Shown: piece by piece, positions 1 to 7,125 of the stretch
How positions within the stretch are numbered: position 1 is the stretch's first letter
How the letters are laid out: every line of letters starts with the position of its first letter
NCBI GenBank assembly: GCA_050110875.1
Contig: CP188828.1
Location: forward strand, 310,001-374,000
Origin: Methyloligella sp050110875
Lineage (GTDB): Bacteria > Pseudomonadota > Alphaproteobacteria > Rhizobiales > Methyloligellaceae
Length of the DNA stretch: 64,000 nt
Direction of reading: 5' to 3'
Position numbers and translations under genes: made by a program
The notes under the pieces: model-generated
Database searches by the model: none
The model's input: only the letters and a program-made list of their open reading frames with translations
Told to the model about the DNA's origin: nothing

Positions 1-381
1 ATTTCCTCCGAATCCGGCGTCCATATCCCGCCCGAGATGGTGCATTACGGGATGACCAAGGCCGCCAATCTGGCCCTCGCCCGCGGCTTCGCCGAGAGCT
101 TCCCCGGCTCCGGCGTGACGGTGAACTCGGTGCTGCCCGGACCGACCCGTTCCGAAGGCGTCGAAGGATTCCTGGAGAAGATGAGCGGCGACAGCGGCGA
201 CGACATGGAGACCGTGGAGCGGGACTTCATCAAGGAGAACCGGCCGACCTCGCTGATCTCACGCTTCGCCTCCACCGAAGAGGTGGCCAATATGGTGGTC
301 TATCTGTGCAGCGAAGGCGCCTCGGCCACCAACGGCGCCCCTATCCGCGTCGACGGTGGCGTGGTCCGCTCCATGGTGTAG
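1..381 (+). CDS. SDR-family oxidoreductase, 3' part only
   Basis: The gene enters from the left edge, and 126 C-terminal residues are visible. A catalytic YxxxK (Y16-G-M-T-K20 of the visible part) follows a serine-rich stretch that could supply the catalytic Ser. The NSVLPGPTRSEG segment after the active site and the C-terminal NGAPIRVDGG are typical of classical short-chain dehydrogenases/reductases (3-oxoacyl-ACP reductase-like fold). The N-terminal cofactor-binding Gly motif is outside the window, so NAD versus NADP preference and substrate cannot be judged. It converges on the LysR gene, with only nine bases between the two stop codons. Confidence 0.85.
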   Translation: MSSESGVHIPPEMVHYGMTKAANLALARGFAESFPGSGVTVNSVLPGPTRSEGVEGFLEKMSGDSGDDMETVERDFIKENRPTSLISRFASTEEVANMVVYLCSEGASATNGAPIRVDGGVVRSMV

Positions 382-390
382 GGGCGGCGA

Positions 391-1299
391 TCAGTCCTGA
401 ACGATCCCGTCCACCTTGCGCAGCGTCTGAAGCGAAAAATCGGCGAAGGCCCGGACCGCGGGGCGCATGTGCCGGGTGGGAAGATAGGTGAGATGGAGGG
501 GCGTCGCGGCGACCTCATAATCGGGAAGCACGCGGACAAGACGTCTCTCTGCCAGATCGTCGGACACGAGCAGCGTTTGCGCCGTGCCGACCCCCTGCCC
601 ACGCTTCAGGGCCTCCACCAGCACGTGGGCATTGTTCGTCTTGAGGATCGGATCGAGGGGCACGTCGACGGTTTTTCTGCCCCGCTTCAAGGTCAGGACG
701 CCGGACGGCGACAGCACGGCGTCGGTGACGATCGTATCGTGGTTCTGCAGCGATGAGACGTCCGTCAGAGGCGCGGCGCGCTCGATATACTCCGGGGACG
801 CCACCAGGATGCGGGTGATAAGCCCGATCCTGGTCTGGATGAGACTCTGCTCGTCGAGGTCGCCCATGCGGAAGGCGATATCCAGATTCTGCTTCAGCAG
901 ATCGGGCGGTTGATTCTCCAGGGTGAGCTGGACGGCGACGTTCGGATGCTCCTTCTGGAACGCCGCGACGATGCCGCAGAGATAGCGTTCCCCGAGACAG
1001 ACCGGACAATGCAGACGCAGCGGGCCCGAGATGTCGCCCTGTTCCGACCGGATCGATTCCAGGGTTCCGTCGATGGTGGCCAGGGCCGTGCCAGAGCCTT
1101 CGTAGAGACGGCGGCCGGCTTCGGTCGGCTGCACCGCCCGTCCATTCCGTTCCAGCAGCTTGGTCTGGGTATGGATCTCGAGATTGCGGACCAGCTTGCT
1201 GACCGCCGGCTGGGACAGTTTCAGATCCCGTGCCGCTGCCGTCATCGACCCTGTCTCGATCGTCCTGACGAAAGCGCGGAGCGCGGCTGTGAGGTCCAT
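391..1299 (-). CDS. LysR-family transcriptional regulator
   Basis: 302 aa, the usual LTTR length. An N-terminal winged helix-turn-helix (residues about 1-60, with SMTAAARDLKLSQPAVSKLVRNLE as the HTH region) is followed by a LysR substrate-binding domain (about 88-295). It is transcribed away from the alpha/beta hydrolase gene, with 97 bases between their starts. That divergent layout suggests the hydrolase gene is its target, with autoregulation from the shared intergenic region. The effector is unknown. The C-terminal half resembles the CrgA/DsdC-like LTTRs that often control oxidoreductase or hydrolase genes, but the sequence does not settle the ligand. Confidence 0.9.
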   Translation of the reverse strand: MDLTAALRAFVRTIETGSMTAAARDLKLSQPAVSKLVRNLEIHTQTKLLERNGRAVQPTEAGRRLYEGSGTALATIDGTLESIRSEQGDISGPLRLHCPVCLGERYLCGIVAAFQKEHPNVAVQLTLENQPPDLLKQNLDIAFRMGDLDEQSLIQTRIGLITRILVASPEYIERAAPLTDVSSLQNHDTIVTDAVLSPSGVLTLKRGRKTVDVPLDPILKTNNAHVLVEALKRGQGVGTAQTLLVSDDLAERRLVRVLPDYEVAATPLHLTYLPTRHMRPAVRAFADFSLQTLRKVDGIVQD

Positions 1300-1321
1300 C
1301 TATAACCTATTGGCATGGTTG

Positions 1322-1342
1322 CTATGAGCATTCCATGCATAG
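1322..1342. promoter_or_regulatory. possible LysR operator, CTATG-N11-CATAG dyad
   Basis: A perfect 5-bp inverted repeat separated by 11 bases lies between the divergently transcribed LysR and hydrolase genes, 23 bp from the LysR start and 55 bp from the hydrolase start. Interrupted dyads in such a position are typical of LTTR binding sites. The arms are short, so chance cannot be excluded. Confidence 0.35.
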
Positions 1343-1396
1343 ACGATATGGGCAGCGCTGGCGATCCTCCCTATCTCACGAACGCTGGAGGATCTC

Positions 1397-2353
1397 ATGA
1401 CCATTCCCCGCCGGGCCTTTCTGCAAGGCTCTCTTGCCGTAGCCTGCGGGATCGCGGCGCATTCCAATCGCGCTTCGGCACAGCCTGACGAGACTGTCGT
1501 GGCGCCTCCTTCAGGGCTCCCGAACGGCGCGCGGAGCGAGTTCGCGCAAATCAATGGCATACGCATGCATTACGTGACCATGGGATCGGGGCCTCTGGTG
1601 GTCCTGCTGCATGGCTGGCCGGAGACGTGGTTCTCCTGGCGCGAACAGATGCGACGGCTGGGGCAAGACTTTACCGTCGTCGCACCGGATCTTCGCGGGT
1701 GCGGACTGACGGAGCTGACCGAAGGCGGGTATGACAAACGGACGATCGCCGGCGATGTCCGAGGCTTGATCGACCATGTCGGATCAGGACCGGCCCATGT
1801 GGTCGGCCACGATATGGGCGGCAAAGCGGCTTTTGTGCTGGCCCATCTCTATCCCGTGGTCGTCGACAAGCTCGTGCTTGCCGATTGTCTGATTCCCGGC
1901 ACGGAGAATGCCGACGCGCTGGATGGCGGGGCCTGGCATTACGGGTTTCACATGGCGAAGGATATTCCAGAACTGCTGACCAAGGGCCGCGAGCGGGGCT
2001 ATATCGCGGCCCAGATCGACCTGTGGACCCGTGAGGACGGCGCCATCGCCGAGGAGACCATCACCGAATATGCGGCTCATTACAGTAAACCAGGCCGGAT
2101 GACGGCCGGCTTCAACTACTATCGTGCCCTACCGGACGATGCCGAACTTGTCGCCACGTTCGGAGAGCGGCGCTTGACCATGCCGGTCATGACGATCACA
2201 GGAGAATACGGTGTGGGCGATACTCTCGCTCTTTCGTTGGCGGGCCGAGCCGACGATGTAACAAATGTGATCTTCGAGGATTGCGGACACTTCGTCGCCG
2301 AGGAGAATCCGGAAGCTTTCGCGCAAGCCGTGTCGCGCTTCCTGGTCGGTTGA
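1397..2353 (+). CDS. alpha/beta hydrolase, epoxide hydrolase-like, Tat-exported
   Basis: 318 aa. The N-terminus has a twin-arginine signal (RRAFLQGS followed by a hydrophobic stretch and an ASA-type cleavage site near residue 29), so export by Tat is predicted. The alpha/beta-hydrolase fold shows the oxyanion motif HGWPETW, the nucleophile elbow GHDMGG with Asp as nucleophile (as in epoxide hydrolases and haloalkane dehalogenases), and a catalytic His in DCGHFVAEENPE. An Asp nucleophile fits epoxide hydrolase, fluoroacetate or haloalkane dehalogenase activity; the HGxP motif favours epoxide hydrolase. The substrate is unknown. Divergent LysR regulator at 391-1299. Confidence 0.85.
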   Translation: MTIPRRAFLQGSLAVACGIAAHSNRASAQPDETVVAPPSGLPNGARSEFAQINGIRMHYVTMGSGPLVVLLHGWPETWFSWREQMRRLGQDFTVVAPDLRGCGLTELTEGGYDKRTIAGDVRGLIDHVGSGPAHVVGHDMGGKAAFVLAHLYPVVVDKLVLADCLIPGTENADALDGGAWHYGFHMAKDIPELLTKGRERGYIAAQIDLWTREDGAIAEETITEYAAHYSKPGRMTAGFNYYRALPDDAELVATFGERRLTMPVMTITGEYGVGDTLALSLAGRADDVTNVIFEDCGHFVAEENPEAFAQAVSRFLVG

Positions 2354-2465
2354 ACCGACCGGCTTTCTCGGCCGACTGCACTTAAGCCTGTCGCAGTTCC
2401 CGCCTCCCCAAAGCCTCTCAAACGCGCTATCAGTCGCCTGTCAGGGCGCTGAATTGGAGAGCATA

Positions 2466-3482
2466 TTGGGGGCGTTGAACGTATTTCGCGTGTTCGGGGC
2501 GGGCTTGTGCCGTCTGGCGGTGCTGCTTGCCCTCGCGCTGCTGGCGACGACCATGGCCACGCCAGTCTCGGCTGCGCCGGAGAAGGTGACGGTCGGCGCC
2601 TATATCAACGATATCCAGCAGCTCGACTTCAAAACCAACAATTACACGATCGATCTCTATGTCTGGTTCCGCTGGCGCGATCCTGCGCTCCATCCGGCGC
2701 GGACCATGGAGTTCATGAATCGCTACGCCTCGGACGACAACCTGCGCCAGAACCTGCTGGAAGAGCCGGAGGTCATGCCCGACAGCAGCCTTTATTCGAT
2801 CATCCGCTATCAGGGACGCTTCTCCACCAAGTTCAATCTGGAGGATTATCCCTTCGATACCCAGCGCATGACCGTGGTGATGGAGGACACGCTGTCGGGC
2901 ACGAAGAGCCTCGTCTACGAGCCGGACGGCAAGGACAGCATCGCCATCGATCCGGTCACCACCATGCCCGGCTTTACGGTCGGGAAGCCCGAAATGCGGA
3001 TCGAAACCAATACCTATCCGACCAATTTCGGCGATCTGTCGGTGACCGGGAACGAGCCCTATTCGCGTATCGTGCTGACGGTGCCGGTGACGCGGCCCGT
3101 GGTGGCCATGACGATCAAGACGTTCGTGCCGATCATTCTGATCATCGTCTGCGCCTCGCTCGTCTTCTTCGTGCGGCCGGTCTATGTGGAGGGGCGGATC
3201 GGGCTCGGCATCACCGCCTTGCTGACCCTGGTGGCGCTGCAGCTCTCGGCCACCTCGGGCCTCCCCGATGTCGATTATCTGACGATGCTCGATAAGGTCT
3301 ATCTGCTGGCCTATCTCTTCATCATTCTGGCGCTGACCCGCATCGTGGCGACCTCCTGGAAGGGCGAACATGCCGATCACCAGGAGATCATCTCCCGCAA
3401 CGACCGTCGCTGGGTGGTGTGGCTGCTGGCGGCCTATGTGCTCGGCAACCTCCTGGTCGCGCTCACCAGCTTGTGGCTTTGA
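2466..3482 (+). CDS. prokaryotic pentameric ligand-gated ion channel (Cys-loop family homologue)
   Basis: 338 aa from TTG 2466, chosen because GGAG lies six bases upstream; an in-frame TTG at 2454 would add four residues. A signal peptide ends at about PVSAAPEK. The extracellular beta-sandwich contains YTIDLYVWFRWRD and the YPFDTQ motif that marks this family's inter-sheet loop. Four membrane helices follow: M1 (VVAMTIKTFVPIILIIVC), M2 pore helix (RIGLGITALLTLVALQL), M3 (DKVYLLAYLFIILAL) and M4 at the C-terminus (WVVWLLAAYVLGNLL). No pair of cysteines flanks the canonical loop, as in GLIC- and ELIC-type bacterial members. The agonist and ion selectivity are unknown. No obvious operon partner; the tRNA-linked element begins 13 bases after the stop. 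Confidence 0.85.
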   Translation: MGALNVFRVFGAGLCRLAVLLALALLATTMATPVSAAPEKVTVGAYINDIQQLDFKTNNYTIDLYVWFRWRDPALHPARTMEFMNRYASDDNLRQNLLEEPEVMPDSSLYSIIRYQGRFSTKFNLEDYPFDTQRMTVVMEDTLSGTKSLVYEPDGKDSIAIDPVTTMPGFTVGKPEMRIETNTYPTNFGDLSVTGNEPYSRIVLTVPVTRPVVAMTIKTFVPIILIIVCASLVFFVRPVYVEGRIGLGITALLTLVALQLSATSGLPDVDYLTMLDKVYLLAYLFIILALTRIVATSWKGEHADHQEIISRNDRRWVVWLLAAYVLGNLLVALTSLWL

Positions 3483-3494
3483 TCGAGGGCGATT

Positions 3495-3542
3495 GAGTTA
3501 GGTGGTGATCCCGGCAGGACTCGAACCTGCAACCCCCTGCTT
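3495..3542 (-). repeat. att-like direct repeat: displaced 3' half of tRNA-Arg
   Basis: 48 bp identical to 5894-5941. On the minus strand it reads as the 3' side of the anticodon stem, variable loop, T arm, 3' acceptor strand, discriminator A, CCA and eight flanking bases. There is no 5' half, so this is a tRNA fragment. In the usual integration model this copy is the original chromosomal 3' end, displaced by the element. Confidence 0.9.
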
Positions 3543-3558
3543 GCGAACCGTGTTCGCA
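3542..3558. repeat. 7-bp perfect hairpin abutting the tRNA fragment
   Basis: TGCGAAC-CGT-GTTCGCA forms a 7-bp stem with a 3-base loop. It sits between the end of the tRNA fragment and the stop codon of the last element gene (3567). No T-run follows on either strand, so it is not a clean intrinsic terminator. It could still slow transcription, or be a recombinase arm site. Confidence 0.5.
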
Positions 3559-3566
3559 TTCAGCAG

Positions 3567-4652
3567 CTAGAGATCATCATCGGTCCATTCTTCATCCAAC
3601 GCCTCGGGCGGTGGCAGGTCGCCATAAAAAGCTTGCCGATGTAGGTGGATGTTGATCCTCGCAGCATACATCTTTGGCATGGTGTCTAGTGCAAACGTCT
3701 GCCCTTCTGCCGTTCCCTCTATAAGCTGCTCACCCCAAATACCAAGATCGCCAGACCAGTAGTCGCTATTGGTGATCCGAGCGGCTGCAGTTTGGAAGTC
3801 CACACTCTCGTCTTGGTCGCGAGCAATGATCCACGAATTATCGGTTGGATAGTCGATTCGATTCTTGGGCGGACTTGCATGCTTGTAGCTACGAGGTCGT
3901 GTCGTTCCCCAATCCCCGTAGATGATCCTAGGATGGTTTGTCGTGCGCCGCACTTGAGCGATTAGCGCGCGATTGGAAAAGCCTTCCTCCTCTATTCCGT
4001 CATAGGGGGTGAAGTCCTTGGGAAATGAGGTGCAAGAAATTGCGACCGGGATCGCTGGTGGAATTGCGGAGAACAAGGTGTCTGTGTAACCGGTGACAAC
4101 TGCTGCCACCAACAGAGGATCTTCTACCCAACCGAATTCAAACACGACGGCATAATCGGTTGCTCCATCTTCGGCCAAATTCTCCACCAGCTCAGGCATC
4201 CATTGTGGGATGCCTGAGCCAATGCCGTCAGCTAGGTTCATCCTCAGACAAAAGCTTCGGTCATTTTCACGCGCCCAAGCAACTTGGTCGCGCGCGCGTT
4301 CAATTGACTGCCCGGCCATCAGCAAGCACGGATTCGCATTCGGATATTTTGCTAAAAGTCCCCACCAAGCCTCTAGATCGGCGGGCTTCCGGGCTAGCCG
4401 TTCCCACATCGCTTTTGCTTCGTTAAGCTTGTCGTTGACTTGGTAATAGTGGTCGACGTCGATGAAGTAGGGACGGGAGGGGTAAGATTCCTCGAACTTG
4501 TCCAGCGCTCTGGATAGAGGTGTCGTTGCCAGCCACGGTGCCAGCAGTAGCAGGGGCGTGAGCCGATCTTTTGTACTCCCAGGCAGTTCTTTCAGTCCGC
4601 TTAATTCCGCCGGACGTACGCCAAGAGTGACCAAATAGTCGTGCACCTCCAT
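3567..4652 (-). CDS. Beta-family-like protein of the tRNA-Arg element
   Basis: 361 aa from ATG 4652, preferred because GGAG lies eight bases upstream; a GTG at 4661 would add three residues. Segments resembling the phage/bacterial Beta protein family (Pfam Beta_protein) are an N-terminal KELPGSTKDRLTPLLLL, YFIDVD near residue 64, YGDWGTTRPR near 250, NSWIIARDQ near 276, ITNSDYW near 296 and GIWGEQLIEG near 308. Members are often near phage or defence genes, and no biochemical activity is firmly established. It is third in the operon; the metallopeptidase stop is 13 bases upstream of this start and overlaps the GTG region. No signal peptide or membrane segment is seen. The family call comes from recalled motif pattern only. 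Confidence 0.6.
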   Translation of the reverse strand: MEVHDYLVTLGVRPAELSGLKELPGSTKDRLTPLLLLAPWLATTPLSRALDKFEESYPSRPYFIDVDHYYQVNDKLNEAKAMWERLARKPADLEAWWGLLAKYPNANPCLLMAGQSIERARDQVAWARENDRSFCLRMNLADGIGSGIPQWMPELVENLAEDGATDYAVVFEFGWVEDPLLVAAVVTGYTDTLFSAIPPAIPVAISCTSFPKDFTPYDGIEEEGFSNRALIAQVRRTTNHPRIIYGDWGTTRPRSYKHASPPKNRIDYPTDNSWIIARDQDESVDFQTAAARITNSDYWSGDLGIWGEQLIEGTAEGQTFALDTMPKMYAARINIHLHRQAFYGDLPPPEALDEEWTDDDL

Positions 4653-4665
4653 TACCGCCACTCCG

Positions 4666-5202
4666 TCACATCATTTGGAGTTTAATTTCCATCGCCGCCG
4701 TAGAGACGCCAAATCGGCGAGCAAGGTCTTCAACGACCTCACCGGTCATGGGCCCAGAGTATTCCGCCGTGGCCTCCGCAAGTTGCGCGGACGGTATGAC
4801 AAGATCTGACGCGAGGCGATTGGCCTCATATTCTACGTCCGCGGGCTGCCCAGAACGCAGCAGAACATTCTCCGACCAACCGCCCTCGGCCACGATGCGG
4901 TCGCGGTGAAGCAGGTAGTGCGCCAACTCGTGAGCGAGCGTAAAGCGCTGGCGGTGCTTGGCCTCGTGTCGGTTAACGCGGATGACGAAATCACCATTTT
5001 CTTGCCCGATCTGGCCGGAGGTCCCTCGCGGTAAAGTCGAAAGCAGGACCTTGACGCCCAGTTGCTTGGCTATCGCACCGAGCTTCACAGGGTATTCTGA
5101 CAGATACTCGTCAATATCCGCCCGCACCTCGGGCGCGAGATTCAGGTATTCCCGGGAAGGCGACTTGACCTCCCAACCATTTGAAGCAGCTTTCCTGTCC
5201 AT
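4666..5202 (-). CDS. ImmA/IrrE-type zinc metallopeptidase
   Basis: 178 aa. The HEXXH zinc site is HELAH at residues 91-95 within TLAHELAHYLLH, and the third ligand is probably Glu in EYEANRLASDLVIP (about residue 126). This is the ImmA/IrrE (DUF955) arrangement. Relatives cleave repressors: ImmA of ICEBs1 cleaves ImmR, and IrrE/PprI of Deinococcus cleaves DdrO after DNA damage. Some are stand-alone proteases beside toxin or defence genes. The start has a strong GGAGGGAGG ribosome-binding site and lies 19 bases after the upstream gene's stop. No XRE-type repressor is encoded in the element, so the substrate must be elsewhere in the genome or be one of the two neighbouring proteins. Confidence 0.85.
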   Translation of the reverse strand: MDRKAASNGWEVKSPSREYLNLAPEVRADIDEYLSEYPVKLGAIAKQLGVKVLLSTLPRGTSGQIGQENGDFVIRVNRHEAKHRQRFTLAHELAHYLLHRDRIVAEGGWSENVLLRSGQPADVEYEANRLASDLVIPSAQLAEATAEYSGPMTGEVVEDLARRFGVSTAAMEIKLQMM

Positions 5203-5221
5203 CGTGCCTCCCTCCTGTTTT

Positions 5222-5785
5222 TCAGGCTTGTTCGCCTTCGTCGTCTACGTATTGCTCCGCGTTGTCCGGGTCGGGCTCCGGCCCGCCGCCCTGTATCCGC
5301 ATCGCCACACGCTCAAGTACTTCATCGAGTTCACCTCGCTGGGCCATCTCGCTCATGATCTTGTGCCCAAGCTCGTCTTTAAGTAGCGCCGCCTGAAGCG
5401 CGGTCGGGAGCGTCTCCTGCACCTTGGCGTTGACATTGGGCTCTAACTCAGCGGCCATCGTCTCATTGATCTTTCCCGCTGCGGCATCTTTTGCCTCGTT
5501 TGCCGCGTCGTCTTTAATCTCGCGGAGTGTCTTCAGCGCGACCAGACCGATGACAACCGCGCCGACCGTCACCACGAGGCCAACGGCACCGAGGAAGATC
5601 GTCGCCACGGTCAGCAGCAGGTCAACGTAGTCTGCCCTCGTTGGGTCGATGTGGGCGACCTGGCCTTGACCGGCCATTCCCCACCCGAACCAGAAAATAA
5701 TCGCCGCCACGGCGGCAAACCCGCCGACGAGGGCTCCCAGTATTGCGGCGCTAACCTTGCCCACGTTACCCGGCCCCTGCTTCAT
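5222..5785 (-). CDS. two-TM membrane protein with coiled-coil tail, first gene of the element operon
   Basis: 187 aa from ATG 5785. No named family recognised. Two hydrophobic helices (about residues 11-36 and 55-84) are followed by an Ala/Lys/Glu-rich, probably coiled-coil region (about 85-140) and an acidic, Pro/Asp-rich C-terminus. That predicts a membrane anchor with a long soluble tail. A LexA box ends two bases before this ATG, leaving no room for a Shine-Dalgarno, so translation may be leaderless. Alternatively it starts at GTG 5764, which has AGGGG nine bases upstream and would give 180 aa with both helices intact. First of three genes, followed by the metallopeptidase. Confidence 0.7.
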   Translation of the reverse strand: MKQGPGNVGKVSAAILGALVGGFAAVAAIIFWFGWGMAGQGQVAHIDPTRADYVDLLLTVATIFLGAVGLVVTVGAVVIGLVALKTLREIKDDAANEAKDAAAGKINETMAAELEPNVNAKVQETLPTALQAALLKDELGHKIMSEMAQRGELDEVLERVAMRIQGGGPEPDPDNAEQYVDDEGEQA

Positions 5786-5809
5786 AGGAACATATATAGA
5801 ACAAATCAA
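5781..5809 (-). promoter_or_regulatory. candidate sigma70-type promoter of the element operon
   Basis: On the minus strand TTGATT (5809-5804) and TATGAA (5786-5781) are separated by exactly 17 bases, and the LexA box fills that spacer. Each hexamer matches its consensus at four of six positions. Transcription would then begin near 5774, favouring the GTG start at 5764 for the first gene. Confidence 0.45.
5788..5802 (-). promoter_or_regulatory. lexA operator: LexA (SOS) box, GTTC-N7-GTTC
   Basis: The minus strand reads GTTC-TATATAT-GTTC, an exact match to the alphaproteobacterial LexA recognition sequence, a direct rather than inverted repeat. It lies between putative -35 and -10 hexamers, just upstream of the element's only operon, where bound LexA would block transcription. 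DNA damage would therefore be expected to switch the three genes on. Confidence 0.75.
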
Positions 5810-5873
5810 GGTCTATCTTATGCGACCTACTGCAGCGGGTCGATAGAAAACCTTTGATCTCCGGGACCTTTGA

Positions 5874-5891
5874 GGCGCAACTGTATGCGCC
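5874..5891. repeat. 6-bp hairpin abutting the intact tRNA side of the element
   Basis: GGCGCA-ACTGTA-TGCGCC lies two bases inside the right-hand 48-bp repeat. It is downstream of tRNA-Arg on the minus strand and could help end tRNA transcription or be a recombinase arm site. Its sequence is unrelated to the hairpin at the other end. The rest of 5810-5873 shows nothing recognisable. Confidence 0.35.
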
Positions 5892-5893
5892 AA

Positions 5894-5978
<85 letters not shown>

Positions 5979-6009
5979 GGTACCGGCGTGCCCTTCCCGC
6001 CGCTTTCGC

Positions 6010-6315
6010 CTAATGGGTCCAGCGGTCGGGCCGGCCGTATCTGAAATTCTCCGCGTAGGATTTCGGCTTCACGCTGGAGGTATGGGTCTCCTCCAGGCGG
6101 AAGGGAATGCCGTGGCGGGTGGCGTAGGCGATGGCCTCTTCCTTGGTGTCGAAGCGCATGCGGATCTGGCGCCGCGTGTCGTAGGAGCTGGTCCAGCCCA
6201 TGAGAGGCTCGATGACGTTGGGCGTCTCGGGCTCGAATTCCAGCACCCATTCCCGGGTACCGGCCTTGCCCTGCTGCATGGCGTTCTTGGCAGGCTTGTG
6301 GATGCGAGCGACCAT
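6010..6315 (-). CDS. NDUFS4-like ETC complex I subunit
   Basis: 101 aa, matching the ETC_C1_NDUFS4 family: N-terminal ARIHKPAKNAMQQG, then WVLEFEPETP, the MGWTSSYDT motif and FDTKEEAIAYATRHGI near the middle. The mitochondrial homologue is an accessory subunit at the matrix arm of NADH:ubiquinone oxidoreductase. In alphaproteobacteria the gene is stand-alone, away from the nuo operon, as here between two tRNA genes. No cofactor ligands are expected or seen. Its presence is a useful alphaproteobacterial marker. Confidence 0.92.
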   Translation of the reverse strand: MVARIHKPAKNAMQQGKAGTREWVLEFEPETPNVIEPLMGWTSSYDTRRQIRMRFDTKEEAIAYATRHGIPFRLEETHTSSVKPKSYAENFRYGRPDRWTH

Positions 6316-6356
6316 GGTCTTCTCTTGCCTCTCCAGCTTTCGCCTTTCCAGCGGAT

Positions 6357-6433
6357 TGGTCGGGGCAGCAAGATTCGAACTTGCGACCCCCTGCTCCCAA
6401 AGCAGGTGCGCTACCAGGCTGCGCTATGCCCCG
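6357..6433 (-). tRNA. tRNA-Pro(TGG)
   Basis: 77 nt with encoded CCA. It starts CGGGGCATAGCGCAGCC; the acceptor pairs with TGCCCCG. The anticodon stem CCTGC/GCAGG holds loop TTTGGGA (anticodon TGG, reading CCA). The T loop TTCGAAT is standard. Confidence 0.95.
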
Positions 6434-6616
6434 ATTCCAAAGCTCAAGCCCCAAGCTCGACCGCCCTGTCGCGGGACTGAAGCCGGGTCGAAGCCCTCTC
6501 GCATTGGAGATACAGGCTTCGTCTCCTATCGGCAAGATGGCCGGGCCGGGAATACAGTGGAACGAACGCCTTAAGATCGCCTTGCGACAGGGCCGTGTCG
6601 CCTGTCCGCATTCTCT

Positions 6617-7108
6617 TTATTCAGCACCGTCCCCTTTCTCGAAGATCACCGGATCGCCGATTTTCAGGCCGATGCGCTTGGCGGTGCCCGCCACGACCTC
6701 CAGCACGCCGATGGCGTTGCCGTTGGAGGGGATCCGGTCCAAGGAGAACGGCTCGGTGCGCTCGGCGATCCGGTTCACCCGCCAGTCCGGGCCGATGAAG
6801 ACCATGTCGAGGGAGAGATGGGTGTTCTTCATCCACATGGTGAGAGGCTGGGGCTCCTCATAGAGGAAGATCATCCCCTCGTCCCGTCCCAGAGCCCTGC
6901 GGAACATCAGGCCCATGGCGCGTTCGTTGGGGGTTTCGGTGACCTCGACCGTGAACGTGTACGGGCCGCCATCCGTCTCCAGGATCACGCGGCCCGTCCC
7001 CATGGCGAGGGCGCCGGTACTCAAGGAGAGCATTGCAATAACAATGGCGAAGGCCGCGACGATGAGGCGTGCGCTGAGCGGAAGGACCGGAAGCCGCTGA
7101 TTTGGCAA
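6617..7108 (-). CDS. DUF192 family exported protein
   Basis: 163 aa. The start is uncertain: TTG 7108 has AAGGG nine bases upstream, and a second in-frame TTG lies at 7114. There is an N-terminal signal sequence (LSARLIVAAFAIVIAMLSL, ending near TGALAM). The DUF192 core follows, with VEVTETPNERAMGLMFR, GMIFLYEE, LTMWMKNTHLSLDMVFIG and GNAIGVLEVVAGTAKRIGLKIGD. Members are small periplasmic or secreted beta-barrel proteins of unknown activity. It begins 17 bases after the cold shock gene stop, so the two probably share a transcript; this csp-DUF192 pairing is common in alphaproteobacteria. Confidence 0.85.
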   Translation of the reverse strand: MPNQRLPVLPLSARLIVAAFAIVIAMLSLSTGALAMGTGRVILETDGGPYTFTVEVTETPNERAMGLMFRRALGRDEGMIFLYEEPQPLTMWMKNTHLSLDMVFIGPDWRVNRIAERTEPFSLDRIPSNGNAIGVLEVVAGTAKRIGLKIGDPVIFEKGDGAE

Positions 7109-7125
7109 GGCCAAAGGCCCTTGCG

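Noticed and set aside
3495..3542. A second tRNA-Arg gene
   Set aside because: Only the 3' half is present; the D arm, 5' acceptor strand and anticodon are missing, so it is an att duplicate and not a gene.
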